DNA from: Prorocentrum cordatum
Taxonomy: Eukaryota; Sar; Dinophyceae; Prorocentrales; Prorocentraceae
Direction of reading: 5' to 3'
NCBI GenBank assembly: GCA_963575745.1
Contig: CAUYUJ010000763.1
Location: forward strand, 15,001-79,000
Length of the DNA: 64,000 nt
Shown: one piece after another, positions 50,425 to 61,885 of the stretch
Layout: the number at the start of each line of letters is the position of its first letter
Numbering within the stretch: the stretch's first letter is position 1
The notes under the pieces: generated by a model
What the model was told of the DNA's origin: nothing
Seen by the model: only the letters and a program-made list of their open reading frames with translations
The model's database searches: none
Made by a program: the position numbers and the translations under genes

Positions 50425-51649
50425 TTTCGCAGGGTGTACCCCTGCAGGGGAGGTGCTTCAGACCGGAACTGAGACCTACTGAGCGACGCAAAGAATAACG
50501 GTTCGACGGCGTCGAAATTGGCGCGTGAGCTGCTCGCGTAACGTCGCGCGTGAGCGCCCTCGCCTCCAGCGTAGCGTGCCGCGCTGGCGGCCTGCGCAAG
50601 CCGCCGCGTGAGGTCGCTATGTCATCCCGCGTAAAGTTGTGCAAGGTCGCTAGCCACTTCACACAGAAGGTTCAGGGAACTCCGTGCGGATCTCCGATCG
50701 TCGTCCACGTCGTCCTCGTCGTCGTCGGGGATCGAGAATCGAGAATCTTTCAAGGGAGGAAACAACCACCCAGACCCCGACACTTGACGTTCACTGAACA
50801 GCCCTGCCCTGTTCGATTCCGTCCTTGGGGTGCGCTTACTGAACGGCTTCGCCTGTCAGGTTGCTTGCTATGGGGTTGGATTTCCTGCACTCCATAATCT
50901 TGGATCGTGGATCGGGCGGGCGGCAACGGGGTGAATTGGACAGGGAGGAGGGAGGAGGGAGGCCGTGGTGGCCCCGCACGGGCACGCTCCGGCAGCCCCG
51001 CCGGGCTCGCCGCCGCAGCCGTCGGTGACGGGCGCTCGCCGTCGCCTGCCTCGGCCGTAGCCGCCCACCTCGGCCGTCGTCGCCCGCCTCAAGCGTCGAC
51101 GTCGCCCTCGGCGTCCTCGTCGACCTCCACCACCTGGGGTCAGTCAAGTCGGGCGTGTCAGCCTGGTGGCGATGTTCCGTGCTCCTTTGACGACGCTCGA
51201 TTTTTGTTGACGACTTGTTTTAGATCCCTGTGGGGGGACACGCCCGACCTAAACCTGGGGTCCTCGCCCTCGCCGTCGCCCTCGGCGTCCTCCCTGCCAT
51301 CCTCGCCGCCGCCGTGGCCGGGGATCGAAGGGGGGCGGAGGCCGGGTATCGAGTCGAGTCGAGTCGAGGTCGAGGTCGTCGCCGTCGTCGATCGACGAGG
51401 CGAGGCCGCCGCAGCCCTCGATGGAGGATCGGGGCGCCCGCCGCCTCCCTGGCGCGCGCCGCCTCTGGGCGGGGCGCGCGCCGTCGGATTCACCACCATC
51501 TTCGGGGAGGTGTTCGCCGTCGGCCGCGCGGACAGCGGGAAGCTCGGCGGGGCGCGGGGCGTTGCGCTAGGGTCCGCTCGAACAGGGTGCGGCCGCCGTG
51601 CGGGCCACGGACTGGGCACTGGACTGGAGCTTTGTTTTCTCTTCCTTCC
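50425..51649. other. no gene seen; family F right end at 51227-51253
   Basis: GC-rich DNA with GTCGTC and CGTCGCC reiterations. CCCTGTGGGGGGACACGCCC then GACCTAA matches the right end of F2 only, an isolated half element. Long ORFs are compositional. Confidence 0.5.
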
Positions 51650-52175
51650 TCCCACTCCCCCTCCCCCTCCTCCTCCTCCTCCTCCTCCTCCTCCTCCTCC
51701 CCTCTTCCTCCTCCTCCTCCTCCTCCTCCTCCCCCTCCCCCTCCTCCTCTTCTCCTCCTCCTCCTCCTCCTCGTCCTCCTCGTCCTCCTCCTCCTCGCGC
51801 GGATTTCTGGATCCGCGCTGTGCCCCTCTCCCTGGCGCGCGCTCCACGCGCCAGGGGCGGCGCTGGAGGCGCCGCCAGGGGGCTCCCAGCGCGGATCCGA
51901 GAAATCCGCGTGGAGCGCCCCAAGTTTATGAATATGTGTTTTTGTTATTCTCCGAACTCCTCGACCCCCTCCTCGATCCTGCCCGATCATCGACTCTCCT
52001 CGAACCCCTCCTCGATCCACGACCCCCTCCGATTCTCGACCCTCCCAGTCCTCACCCCCCTCGGCGCCTGGTGGCTCTCAGGTCATAACTCTGGCCTCCT
52101 CCTCCTCCTCCTCCTCCTCCTCCTCCTCCTCCTCCTCCTCCTCCTCCTCCTCCTCCTCCCCTTCCCTCCCCTCCT
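51650..52175 (-). repeat. family D copy (D-e) with flank; - member of the inverted pair
   Basis: (TCC)n (51655-51795), D hairpin (51796-51918), CCAAGTTTATGAATATGTGT, GATTCTCGACCCTCC, GGTGGCTCTCAGGTCATAAC, then (TCC)n (52097-52170). The order is the exact inverse of 48235-48640 with few differences. Confidence 0.85.
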
Positions 52176-52376
52176 CTCATGCAACGATGCCGGGGGCCGC
52201 GGGGGTCCCCCAACAGCCGGGGCCCAGACCTCCGACGCGGTGAGGTTTGCCACTCGCGGCGTGGCTCCCTCCATTGCGGCTCATGGGGGCCAGTCTCGGG
52301 GCCAGGGACCATCAGACGTTGATCAGGGAGGAAGGCTGGGTACGTAAGCGGAAAAGGGAGGGGGAGTGAGGCTCGA

Positions 52377-52612
52377 GGGAGGGCGGGGGGGGGGGAGAGT
52401 AGACATGGGTGTGGACAGAATGACTTGGTACGTTTTGAGTGTCAAATGACTTGGTACGTTTTGAGGGTCAAACGTTTTGAGGGAGGGCGGGGGGTGGGAG
52501 AGTAGACATGAGTGTGGAGAGAATGACTTGGTACGTTTTGAGTGTCAAATGACTTGGCACGTTTTGAGGGTCAAACGTTTTGAGGGAGGGCGGGGGGTGG
52601 GAGAAGAGAGTA
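52377..52612 (+). repeat. 104-bp tandem repeat, 2.2 units
   Basis: Units at 52377-52480 and 52481-52585, part at 52586-52612. Each has GGGAGGGCGGGGGG, GAGAGTAGACATG and two ATGACTTGGTACGTTTTGAG half-units. Confidence 0.85.
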
Positions 52613-54234
52613 GAGGATGGGCCTGGCACAGCGATCTCTGCCAAGTCGGTCAGCATCCCGATCGGCGCGTCGGAGGTCGGAGCGTCGGTGCTTCGGAGCG
52701 TCGGGTCGAGTGAAGAGTCTTGAGCCGCTATGTTACACGACATCTTATCTGCTGCCTGCATGTAGAGTTTAATGTCCACGTAGTGGTCCCGTGGTGTACT
52801 CACAGCCACTCGGGCTGATGTCCGGATAGTGCACTCCGAATGTCCGGAGGTGCCCAACACGACCCCCAAAACAAGCTCGCGTGGACGTTCAGATTGTGTT
52901 CCCAGATGTGCGGATGTCCCCCTGAGGTGTTTATGGGGTCAAAAGCACACAGGGTGTACAGTATGCATAGTGTCCGGATGTCCGCCTTGATACGTTTTGA
53001 GGGTCAAACGACTTGAGTGTGGACAGAGCTGCAGTCAATCCGCAGAGCAACAAGGATGAGCGACCTTCCAAGGCTACACGCCAGTCGTTGAAGGCAGGTA
53101 TGTTTGGGTTCCCAGATCCCAGTCTATTTCAAGCGTCTTCCTACTTCAGTAATCGATGTGCTTTTGCTGTGTTATTCTCTGGGACGGCCTGAAGCCAATC
53201 GACATGAATCGTGGAGAAAAATCGGGGGAAAACTGACGGGAACGATGACCAAGATGTCGCGGGATGTCCATGCGATCGTGGTCATGGCCCATGTCGGCCG
53301 CTGTCGATTCGCGGGGATGATCCATGAAACGACGCTGACCAAGATGGACGGTGACCAAGATCGACGCCACGTTTCCGCGCTCAGTCTTGGCCATGGTCCC
53401 CGTTTTCCCCCCCATTGACTGGGATCTCGAAGTCGAAGTCGAATGAGGACAACGAGGAGGTGCCGTTCTGCGGGCGTGCCGCTGGGCGGGCTTGCCCGGA
53501 GCAGCGAAGCGACGACCAGCACCCGTGCTCGAAGGGGAATCTCGAAACCGAAGCCGAAGGAGGACCACGAGGGCCGAGGGAGGACCACGATCATCGAGCA
53601 CAAAAGAACCCCGAACCCTTTGGCCTCACTGAGGTCCCCGTCTTCGCATTAGGGATGATCATTCTGGGCGGTTTGGTCCGATACAGCTGCAGAAGAGACC
53701 CCCATATCCCTGCTGGTTTCGGCCCTCCTACCTCGGGTCCCGTCCCAGAGGGTCAGGGGCCCCTCACCTTGGTGGATCACACGAGGGCCCCAGACATCCG
53801 CCGATGTATTCTTCTCCATCCGCGCCCCCAGAGGCCCCGACCCCTTCCCCGGGGGTGGTCCTCCCTCCCGGATCCGTCTCTGGTGGTGCTCGGGCCCGAT
53901 GCCGGGCCCTAGAAGCCGAAACCGAGGACACTCGCCTGGATTGTGAGAAGATCGCAGCCGAGCCGACGCAGCCGGCCGAGCGGGGTCGGCGGGGGAGCCG
54001 ACGTGGTCTCAGCGGACCCCCCTTCCGATGCCACCGCCACTGCTCGGTGGGGAGCGAGGGGGGGGAGGAGGAGGGCGGAGGAGGAGGAGGAGGAGGAGGA
54101 ACCGAGGAGGATCGGATCTCTGGGGCCGCAGCCGAAGTCGAAGGAGGGCCGACGCCGCCCGGCGTCGCCCAGCGAGGGGCGCCGCGGCACGGCGCGCGCC
54201 GCGCCCCGCCGGCGGGCGGGCGGAGGGAGCGCCC
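52613..54234. other. no gene seen
   Basis: Mostly unique DNA. Short reiterations near 53265-53350 (ATCGTGGTCATGGCCCATG, GACCAAGAT). ORFs on both strands without domains. 54090-54110 is a short (AGG)n. Confidence 0.45.
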
Positions 54235-54415
54235 TCCTCCTCCTCCTCCTCCTCCTCCTCTCCTCCTCCTCCTCCTCTTTCCTCCTCCTCATCCTCATCG
54301 CCTCCTCCTCCTCCTCCCTCCCCCTCCCCCTCCCCCCTCCTCCCCCCCCCCCCCTTCCTCCTCCTCCTCCTCCTCCCCCTCCTCCTCCTCCTCCCCCTCC
54401 TCCTCTCGCGCTGCC
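54235..54415. repeat. (TCC)n array
   Basis: TCC with CTTT and CCCC interruptions, followed by G-rich DNA. Confidence 0.9.
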
Positions 54416-54561
54416 TGGCCCTGGGCGGCGGGGGGGGGGCGGGGGGGGCGCCAGGCCTCGGCCAGCCGCCGGCGCACGGCGAGCAGGTGCTGACGCCGGC
54501 CAAGGCCGGCCGGGTGGCGGGGGGTGGGCGGGGGCGATGCTCGAAGAAGACGGAGTACATC

Positions 54562-54786
54562 AGAGCCCCGAATCATCAGGGGTAACTCGGGTCAGGGATA
54601 ACTCGGGTTTCGTTTTTCGGGAATCCAAGCCCGAGTTACCCCGGACCCGAGTTACCCCAGATAACTCGGGCGTCCAGAGCCCCACATCATCAGGGGTAAC
54701 TCGGGTCAGGGCTAACTCGGGTTCCTTTTTCGGGAATCCAAACCCGAGTTACCCCGGACCCGAGTTACCCCGGATAACTCGGGCGC
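54562..54786 (+). repeat. two tandem 114-bp hairpin units (GGGGTAACTCGGG)
   Basis: Units start AGAGCCCC at 54562 and 54676. Each has GGGGTAACTCGGGTCAGG and TAACTCGGGTT, a TTTTTCGGGAATCCAA loop, then CCCGAGTTACCCCGGACCCG and AGTTACCCC, so each unit folds completely and is repeated head to tail. Confidence 0.9.
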
Positions 54787-54984
54787 CCAAGTACAGTGAG
54801 CGGCTTGAATAAGGAACACTTACTTTTCAAAAGGGGCTCGGTCGTTCCTTAGGTCAGCATGCGTTATCTACAGTTCCTTATGCGTTATTTGTTATTTATC
54901 TTTCCTTATGCGTTATTCCTTGGGATAAAAAGGGGCTTCGTTCCTTACTTCTCCTTGCTTAGGTCAGGCGATGACTGTAGGGGA

Positions 54985-55050
54985 ACAAAGAGTGACATAA
55001 ACATAAGAACTCGGAGGTCCGCGCGGACCTCCAAGTTGTTATGTTTATGC
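54985..55050. mobile_element. family D element reduced to its arms (D-f)
   Basis: GGGGAACAAAGAGTGACATA, AACTCGGAGGTCCGCGCGGA, then CCTCCAAGTTGTTATGTTTA. The central core is missing and the two arms meet at CCGCGCGG. Confidence 0.8.
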
Positions 55051-55329
55051 CACTTAACATAAGTAGACATACAGTGGGCGGAGCGCGCGTCAAGAAGCCA
55101 TCTGCCTTTCGTCAGGGTGTCCTGGGTTTCTTCGCTCCTCGCGCTGCGCGGTGACTTCCCGCAGTCGTTGACGGAGGTGCTGCGTTCAGGGTGCTCTGGG
55201 TTTCCCGTCAGATGTACCTGGCGCGCGAGTTCTCAGGGTTGGGTTTCTTGCGAGGGTTTCTTGTTCCCGCGCCCGCACTGTGAGGTTTTTGAAGAAGGAA
55301 CAAAGAAGTTACGGCCGTACATACGGCAC

Positions 55330-55545
55330 AGGGATCCCGAAGAAGAGCACACGCCGTAAACACACATGGATAAGCACAGGGCCTTCGGAGAAGAACAAAC
55401 GCCATAATCATGAATATACATAGGGTTCTCGAAGAAGACCAAGCGCCATAAACATGGATAAGCACAGAGTTCTCTAAGAAGAACAAACAACATAAGCTTG
55501 AATACGCATAGGATTCTCGAAGAAGAACCAACGCCATACACATGT
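55330..55545 (+). repeat. ~50-bp tandem repeat of a family D-like arm
   Basis: About five units of GGNTTCTCGAAGAAGAACAA, CGCCATAAACATG and GATAAGCACA. The AGAAGAACA...CATAAACAT sequence is that of the outer arm of D-d, so the array appears to be an amplified arm leading into D-g. Confidence 0.7.
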
Positions 55546-55735
55546 TTTGTTTGGCGCTACACGCGGATGTCTTTGATCTGCGCTGGGCCCCCCCCCGGCG
55601 GCGCCTCCGGCGCCACCCCTAGCGCGCGGAGCGCGCCAGGGAGGGGGGTCCAGAGTGGATCCAAGAAGTCCGCGCGGAGCGCCAACAGTTTGATTATATG
55701 TATGATGCTTGTTCTTCCTATAGATAGGGGGGATA
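55546..55735. mobile_element. family D foldback element (D-g)
   Basis: TTGGCGCTACACGCGGATGT, a GGCGGCGCCTCCGGCGCC core, a GCGCGGAGCGCGCC turn, then GTCCGCGCGGAGCGCCAA and GCTTGTTCTTCC. The arms pair with moderate divergence. Confidence 0.75.
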
Positions 55736-57200
55736 GGCATAGAGGGGGATGCATCGAGCCCCAATCGCCCACCGTTCGCCGACAGGGGCCCGATAGCCCC
55801 AACCTGCCCAGGAACGTGCGGATTCACTATCGGGGGCATATCGCCGATCTGTCGGCGATGTACCGCTGATTACAAGTCGATGCTTCCCCCCTGTCTGCCT
55901 TTATCGTTGCCCCTCAACGATAGGGGTGAACACCTCAGGGCGGGAATTACACAGGGAAGGTAAGGTACCCATGCTGCTAGAGCCTGTTTTAAGGTCTGGG
56001 CGATATCGGCCATGATCGGCGGCCTTCTCCCTTCCTCCCTCCCCCCTTGATCACGTCGCGCTATTTTGCCCACGTGTGCCAAGATGTCCCACGGATTGTT
56101 CCAGAATTTCGTGAGATTTCCAGCGCCCCCCCCGCCGTGACGTGATCGGGTGGGCGAACTCCGACCCGCTCCCCCTCCTGGGGGCGGCAGGGAGGGGGCG
56201 GATGACTAGTGGGGGTGAATATCATGGCGTGGTCCACGATATTTCCCCAGATTCCATGGCGCCCCTTCCTGTTTCAGTACGTCCCTGGCCCCCCCTTCGG
56301 CCGCGCACATGCCGCCAGCCATGAGTTGCACCCCCCCCCTCTTGGACGCCCTCCTCTTGGCCGCCCCCGACCCTCCCCCGATCACGCCCGTTATCGCGAA
56401 CAATAAACAGCAGGCTCCCGCCCTTCCCTCGCCCTCCCTCTCTTGGGGGGCCTCCTGGGAGGCCCTCGTCGCCACCTCTGGACCCGCCTCGAAGCTTTGG
56501 CCCGAGCACCTTCTGGCTTCCCCAGGGCAGGTCGCCCAGGGGCGGGCATGGCATGGCACGCGCTCGCCCGGGGGGCTCGCCGAAGACACGGACCATCGGC
56601 GCCCCTGGATACGTGCATGGGCTGCGCTCCTCTTCTGCCTCCGAGGGGCTTTCTCTCCCACCCCCCGCGGGTGGAGGCGGGGCCCTCTGTTTCGCTCCTT
56701 TCCTCCCCCTGGTGCAATGGCGCCCTGCGGGAGCCTCCTATGAACTGGACCCATCATTCGGGAGTCACCCCTTGTGGTGGGCGCGACGGTTTGCCCCCCC
56801 CCCCCCCCCTCCGCGGCCGCCCCCTCGGCCCTCGTCCCGCCCCTGCACGCTGGCCGACTTCGCTCCTCGGTGCCCCCGTTTGGCTCCATCGCTGGTGCAG
56901 CCAGCCTCTGCCTCGCCGCCGACGGAGCAACATGATCCTGGCGAAGGGCCCAACCATATGCAGTTGTGAGTACCGCGGTTGTACATATCTTCCTCGGTGG
57001 ACCTCCCTATGGGGCCACGAATCCACGAACCGTATGAGGGGTGTGCCGAATTTTGTGGCGGGGCACAACACGAACGAAGACGACAGGTCGAATTACGAGA
57101 GACTGAGCGCGGGTGGGTCTAAGCGCGAGTGAGTCTGAGTGTGAATGAGTCAGCGTGCGAGTGAGTTCATTTGCGTGAATGCGAGCATGGCTGCGCCACC
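55736..57200. other. no gene seen; dispersed repeat copy at 56195-56325
   Basis: 56195-56325 is copy 2 of the ATATCATGGC repeat (cf. 31600). 57090-57190 carries GAGTGAGTCTGAGTG reiteration, the inverse of 3305-3545. The rest is GC-rich without supported ORFs. Confidence 0.5.
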
Positions 57201-57264
57201 TCGTTCGGAACGCCGCCACTGGGGCCGTCGGTGCGGTGGAGCCCACGCAACGTGTCAGGGATTG

Positions 57265-57825
57265 CCGAAATGGGTGTGGGAGACGCGTGCGGACTGCGCC
57301 ACTGGGACCTTCGGTGAAGCTCCCCATGGGGCCACGAAGCGCTGTACTCGGTGTGGGAGACGCATGCGGGCTGCGCCACTGGGACCTTTCGTGGAGCTCC
57401 CTATGGGGCCACGAAAAGCTATACTGGGTGGGGGAGGCGCATGCGAACTGCGCCACGGGGACCTTCGGTGGAGCTCCCTATGGGGCAACGAAACGCTGTG
57501 CTGGGCGGGGGGGACGCATGCGAATTGGGACCTTCGGTGGAGCTCCCTATGGGGCCACGAAGCGCTGTACTGGGTCGGGGAGACGCATGCGAACTGCGCC
57601 ACTGGGACCTTCGGTGGCGCTCCCTTTCGGTGGAGCTCCCTATGGGGCCACGAAACGCTGTACTGGGTGGGGGAGACGCATGCGAACTGCGCCACGGGGA
57701 CCTTCGGTGGAGCTCCCTATGGGGCCACGAAACGCGGTAGTAGGTGGGGGAGACGCATGCGAATTGCGCCATTGGGACCTTCGGTGGAGCTCCCTATGGG
57801 GTCTCGGAGCGCTGTGCTGGGTGTG
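57265..57825 (+). repeat. 77-bp minisatellite, about seven units
   Basis: Unit: GGGGGAGACGCATGCGAACT, GCGCCACTGGGACCTTCGG, TGGAGCTCCCTATGGGGCCA, CGAAACGCTGTACTGGGT. One unit has an 11-bp deletion (about 57520) and one a 21-bp internal duplication (about 57620). 77 is not a multiple of three, so the long ORFs here shift frame per unit and are not genes. Confidence 0.9.
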
Positions 57826-57847
57826 ACGATGATGGTGATGATGACGG

Positions 57848-57895
<48 letters not shown>

Positions 57896-57994
57896 TGATG
57901 ATGATGATGATGATGATGACGATGACGATAATGTTGATGCTGATGCTGATGGTGCTGGTGATGCTGATGCTGATGCTGATGATGATGATGGATA

Positions 57995-58036
<42 letters not shown>

Positions 58037-58065
58037 CTGATGATGCTGATGATGCTGATGATGAA

Positions 58066-58100
<35 letters not shown>

Positions 58101-58102
58101 CT

Positions 58103-58148
<46 letters not shown>

Positions 58149-58194
58149 CGACGACTATGATGATGATGATGATGATGATGAGTTTGATGATGAG

Positions 58195-58253
<59 letters not shown>

Positions 58254-58280
58254 CGATGATGATGACGATCATGATGACAT
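57826..58280. repeat. (GAT)n array
   Basis: About 455 bp of GAT with GAC and GCT variants, directly abutting the 77-bp minisatellite. Confidence 0.95.
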
Positions 58281-58990
58281 GCGGAGTGCAGAGGCAAGGG
58301 ATGGGAGTTGGGGGAAGGAGAGGAGGAAGGAGGAGACGCGTGCGATGTCTCTTCAACACGAGGACCCAACACCACAGGATGGTTGCGAAAAAAGGTAGGT
58401 GCTGCGCTCCCCTGGGCTATCTCGCCCCCCTCGTCGTCGCCCCCGAGGGGGGGGGGGGGCGGCGCGGCGAGGGGGCGGCGTGGGGCCGCGGGGGGGGGGG
58501 GGGTCGCGCGGGGCCGGGCGAGAGCTCCTCACTTTCGCTGCATCTTCAGGGGGGGGCGGCGATGGGGCGCCATCTGGGGGGGGGGGCAGCGGGTCCTGAG
58601 GGCACCCGATCACGAGGTGTTTTTCGCAGTTGTAGGGCTGTCTCGGGGCCCTCCACGGGCCCCGGGGCTGGCAGCAAACGGCTCGGGGTGGAGATCTCGT
58701 CCTGGGGGAAGGCCCCGGGGTCCAGGACCCGCTTCCCTCAGGACCCGGGGCGTGGGTCAGGCGATCGCAAACATGGATCAAGGAGGCGTGGATTAGCGTC
58801 GGGCCCCGTTTCCATCAGAACGCGGGTTTCCGCTGCCGAGGGCGGCGGCACCGGCCGCATGTTTGGGAGAGCACCTCCCCAATCCATAGATCGCTAACAC
58901 ATGTCCTGCGCGCCCCCGACGTTTCCCTCAGGACCCTGTGCGAGGGGGGCGCTCGGGGCTGGGGCTGGGACTCGTTACTTTTGCATCTTC
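58281..58990. other. no gene seen; G-run-rich DNA
   Basis: Many GGGGGG runs at 58440-58600 (quadruplex-prone), otherwise GC-rich without supported ORF. Confidence 0.5.
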
Positions 58991-59183
58991 GGGGGTGATG
59001 GGCCGATTTTCAATTACCACTGCCATAGGTAGGACGGGGGGGAATGGAAGATGGGGAGATGTTCCTCCTCCTCCTCCTCCTCCTCCTCCTCCTCCTCCTC
59101 CTCCTCCTCCTCCTCCTCCTCCTCCTCCTCCTCCTCTCTCCTACCTATGGTAGTGGTGGTGGAGAATCGGCCCATCAGGGGGG
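58991..59183. mobile_element. foldback element with (TCC)n loop
   Basis: Left arm 58991-59035 and right arm 59137-59183 are imperfect inverted repeats (TGATGGGCCGATT, ACCACT, CCATAGGTAGGA on the left; TCCTACCTATGG, TAGTGG, GAATCGGCCCATCA on the right). The loop is mainly about 70 bp of (TCC)n. Confidence 0.8.
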
Positions 59184-60261
59184 CAAACTTCCTGTCCTGC
59201 AGGTGGCCGTCTTTTCGTGGTACTCCGGCGCGGGTTCGACGCGGACTCGACGTGAAGTCGACGTGGACTCGGCACGGATTCGACACGGGTTCGAGTCGGA
59301 TTCGGTGGGTTCGACATGGATTCGATGTGGATGCGTCACGGATGGTTGGCGCGGTGCGACAGACGATGTCCCCCAAATATGCCCCAGGCGGGCACGGGCA
59401 CGCGCGCTTCGCCACACGAGCCTGCACCGGCGCCGCGCTCGCTCGCTCGCCCTTGGCCTCAGGGCCCCATCTCTCGGGGCCCCATCTCAGGAGGGCAGAT
59501 GACACACAGACACAAAGAATCGCAAATTCCCCGGGAAACATTGGAAGTGGGGGGGGAAGACGAAGCTCAAGAAACATATTGAGAAAAATGTGGGGAGTCC
59601 TGGGGTTTGTGTCTATGTACTCGTGTGTCCCTGGGCTCCTTCTTCAAGGAGAGGGGGCAGCAGGAGCAGGATCGAAAGCTGACGGCAAAAATACATCACA
59701 AAGCATACGCTGCCCGAGATGAGCGCTTTGGCGCTGGCCCCAAGCCGTGGCCGTGCGGGCTTCGAGAGGCGGAAGCAGGGGCTGCCACGAGGGCGCGCCG
59801 TCGTTCGCGCTTCGCGGTCCGCGGCCTGCTCCCCTCCTCCTCGCTCCCCCGCGTCCCTCCTCGCCCCTCCTCGTATGCTCCCCCCTGGGCCGCTGCGAGG
59901 GCGCGAAGTCATTCGCGGTTCGCGGTCTGCTCACTCCTCGTTCGTTTTCTTCCTCCTCTTTCTCCTTTCCTCTTCAGTCATGCGCTCCCCGCGCGTCACG
60001 CAGCGCGAGGCGCTGACTTCGCTGCTCCCCGGGAAGAGGGGGCAGCGGAGCAAAGCATCGCAGACGAGCAATACCACATGCACACACAGTCCGTACGCAT
60101 GCAGAGCAACTGCATTGCCGATGTGTTGCCCAGGCCACGGTCAACGCACCAGTTGGCCTCTTGCAGATCGGTTCGCGCGGTGTTCCCGGTTCGCCTAGCG
60201 ACGCTCTGTATCGAGATGCGGTCGGGTCACCAGTGGTGCTTGTCGAGGAACACCCGGGTCT
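59184..60261. other. no gene seen
   Basis: CGACNCGGATTCGACNNGG reiteration (59230-59335), the second AT-richer block (59505-59645, cf. 31842) and a direct repeat of GAGGGCGCG...TTCGCG(C/G)TTCGCGGTC (59790 and 59897). Confidence 0.55.
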
Positions 60262-60420
60262 TACTTCCGTGCGGATTTCTTGGATCTGCGCTTGGCCTCC
60301 CTCCCTGGTGGGCGCGCGGAGCGCGCCAGCGCGCGGCGCCGTAAGCGCCGCCACAGGTGGGTTCTAGCGCAGATCCAAGGAATTCTGCGCCGACCTCCGA
60401 CAAATTCTGCCTCTGCAGGG
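60262..60420. mobile_element. family D foldback element (D-h)
   Basis: CCGTGCGGATTTCTTGGATC, GCGCGCGGAGCGCGCC and GGCGCCGTAAGCGCC cores, then GCGCAGATCCAAGGAATTCT and GCGCCGACCTCCGACAA. Confidence 0.75.
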
Positions 60421-60825
60421 TCTTCATCCTGCTCGCAAAGTCCCTATGCGTAAACGTCCGAAGCATAGATGTTTGTCTCGATGTAATGGATCGTCAATCT
60501 CCCGCTGCGGATCCAGGCCATTTGCGAGCAGTTACTTTGCGAGTAGTGGAACGTGCTTGTGTAAAGAAGGAGAGCGGGGCGGAGGTTGAGGGGGGCAGGG
60601 GTTGAGAGGACGAGAGACGGGAACGTGAGGGTGCGAGGCCAAGACGTACATCCATAGCCAACGCCTGGGCGACCGACCTTCTTGGACCTCGGGAGGCGGT
60701 GGACATGGATGTGATTTGTTCGGGCCCCACAGGGGCCCACGCGTGTCCGTATCTACCGCCCTCCTGGGGTTTCCAGGACCTCGATTCCCCAGTCGCCAGA
60801 TGTAGATATACCCTCGTCTCGCAGA
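60421..60825. other. no gene seen
   Basis: Unique DNA without a supported ORF. Confidence 0.45.
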
Positions 60826-61635
60826 TTATAATGATGATGTTGATGACGATGATGATGATGATGCTGGTGATGATGATGCTGCTGATGATGATGATGATGC
60901 TGATGACGATGGTGATGATGATGCTGATGATGATGATGCTGATTATGATGCTGATGCTGATGCTGATGCTGATGCTGGTGAGGATGAGGATGAGGATGAG
61001 GATGAGGATGGGGAGGAGGAGGAGGAGGATGATGATGACGATGATGACGCAGACGCTGTCGCTGATGCTGATGCTGATGATAATGCTGATGCTGATGATA
61101 ACGATGATGATGACTATGGTGATGATGGTGATGGTGATGATGATGCTGGTGCTGATGATGAAGATGATGCTGATTATGTTGATGATGGTGATGGTGATGA
61201 TGATGATGCATATGATGATGGTGATGCTGATGATGATAATGGTGGTGGTGATGACGATGACCATCACGATGACGATGTTGACGACATAGAGGATGATGAT
61301 GCTGATGCTGATGCTGATGATGATGATGATGATGATGTTGTCGCTGCTGTTGATGACGATGACGATGCTGATGATGATGAGGATGATGCTGCTGATGATG
61401 ATGAGGAAGCGGATGCGGATGCGAATGATGATGATGAATGATGAGTTTGATGATGGTGATGATGATGCTGATGCCGATGATGATGCTGATTATGATGCTG
61501 CTGATGCTGATGCTGATGCTGCTGATGATGGTGCTGATGCGCATGACGATGATGATGCTGATGATGATGATGATGATGATGATGCTGACGATGATGATGA
61601 TGCTGATGATGATGATGACGATGATGATGATTGGG
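60826..61635. repeat. (GAT)n/(GCTGAT)n array
   Basis: About 810 bp of GAT with frequent GCTGAT and GACGAT units. Met, Asp, His and Ile runs on both strands are artefacts. Confidence 0.95.
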
Positions 61636-61885
61636 GGAGGAGGAGGAGGAAGAGGAGCAGGAGGAATAATAATAATAATCAGCAGAAGAAGAAAAAGCAT
61701 AATAAGCGTAATAACAATAATAATGATAGTCAGACTAATCACACTAAGAAGAATAATATGCAGAAGAAGACGAAGAAGGAGAAGAGGAGGAGGAGGAGTT
61801 GGAGGGAGGACAGGGAAGGGGGAATCGGAGGAGGAGGAGGAGGAGCAGCAGCAGCAGCAGCAGGAGCAGGAACAGGAGACGGAGG
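61636..61885. repeat. purine-rich AGG, AAT and GCA repeats
   Basis: (AGG)n, AATAATAATA, AGAAGA and (GCA)n tracts in sequence. Confidence 0.85.

Noticed and set aside
57145-58398. 417-aa ORF with GETHANCATGTFGGAPYGATK repeats
   Set aside because: Unit is 77 bp, so the frame shifts each unit; runs on into (GAT)n.
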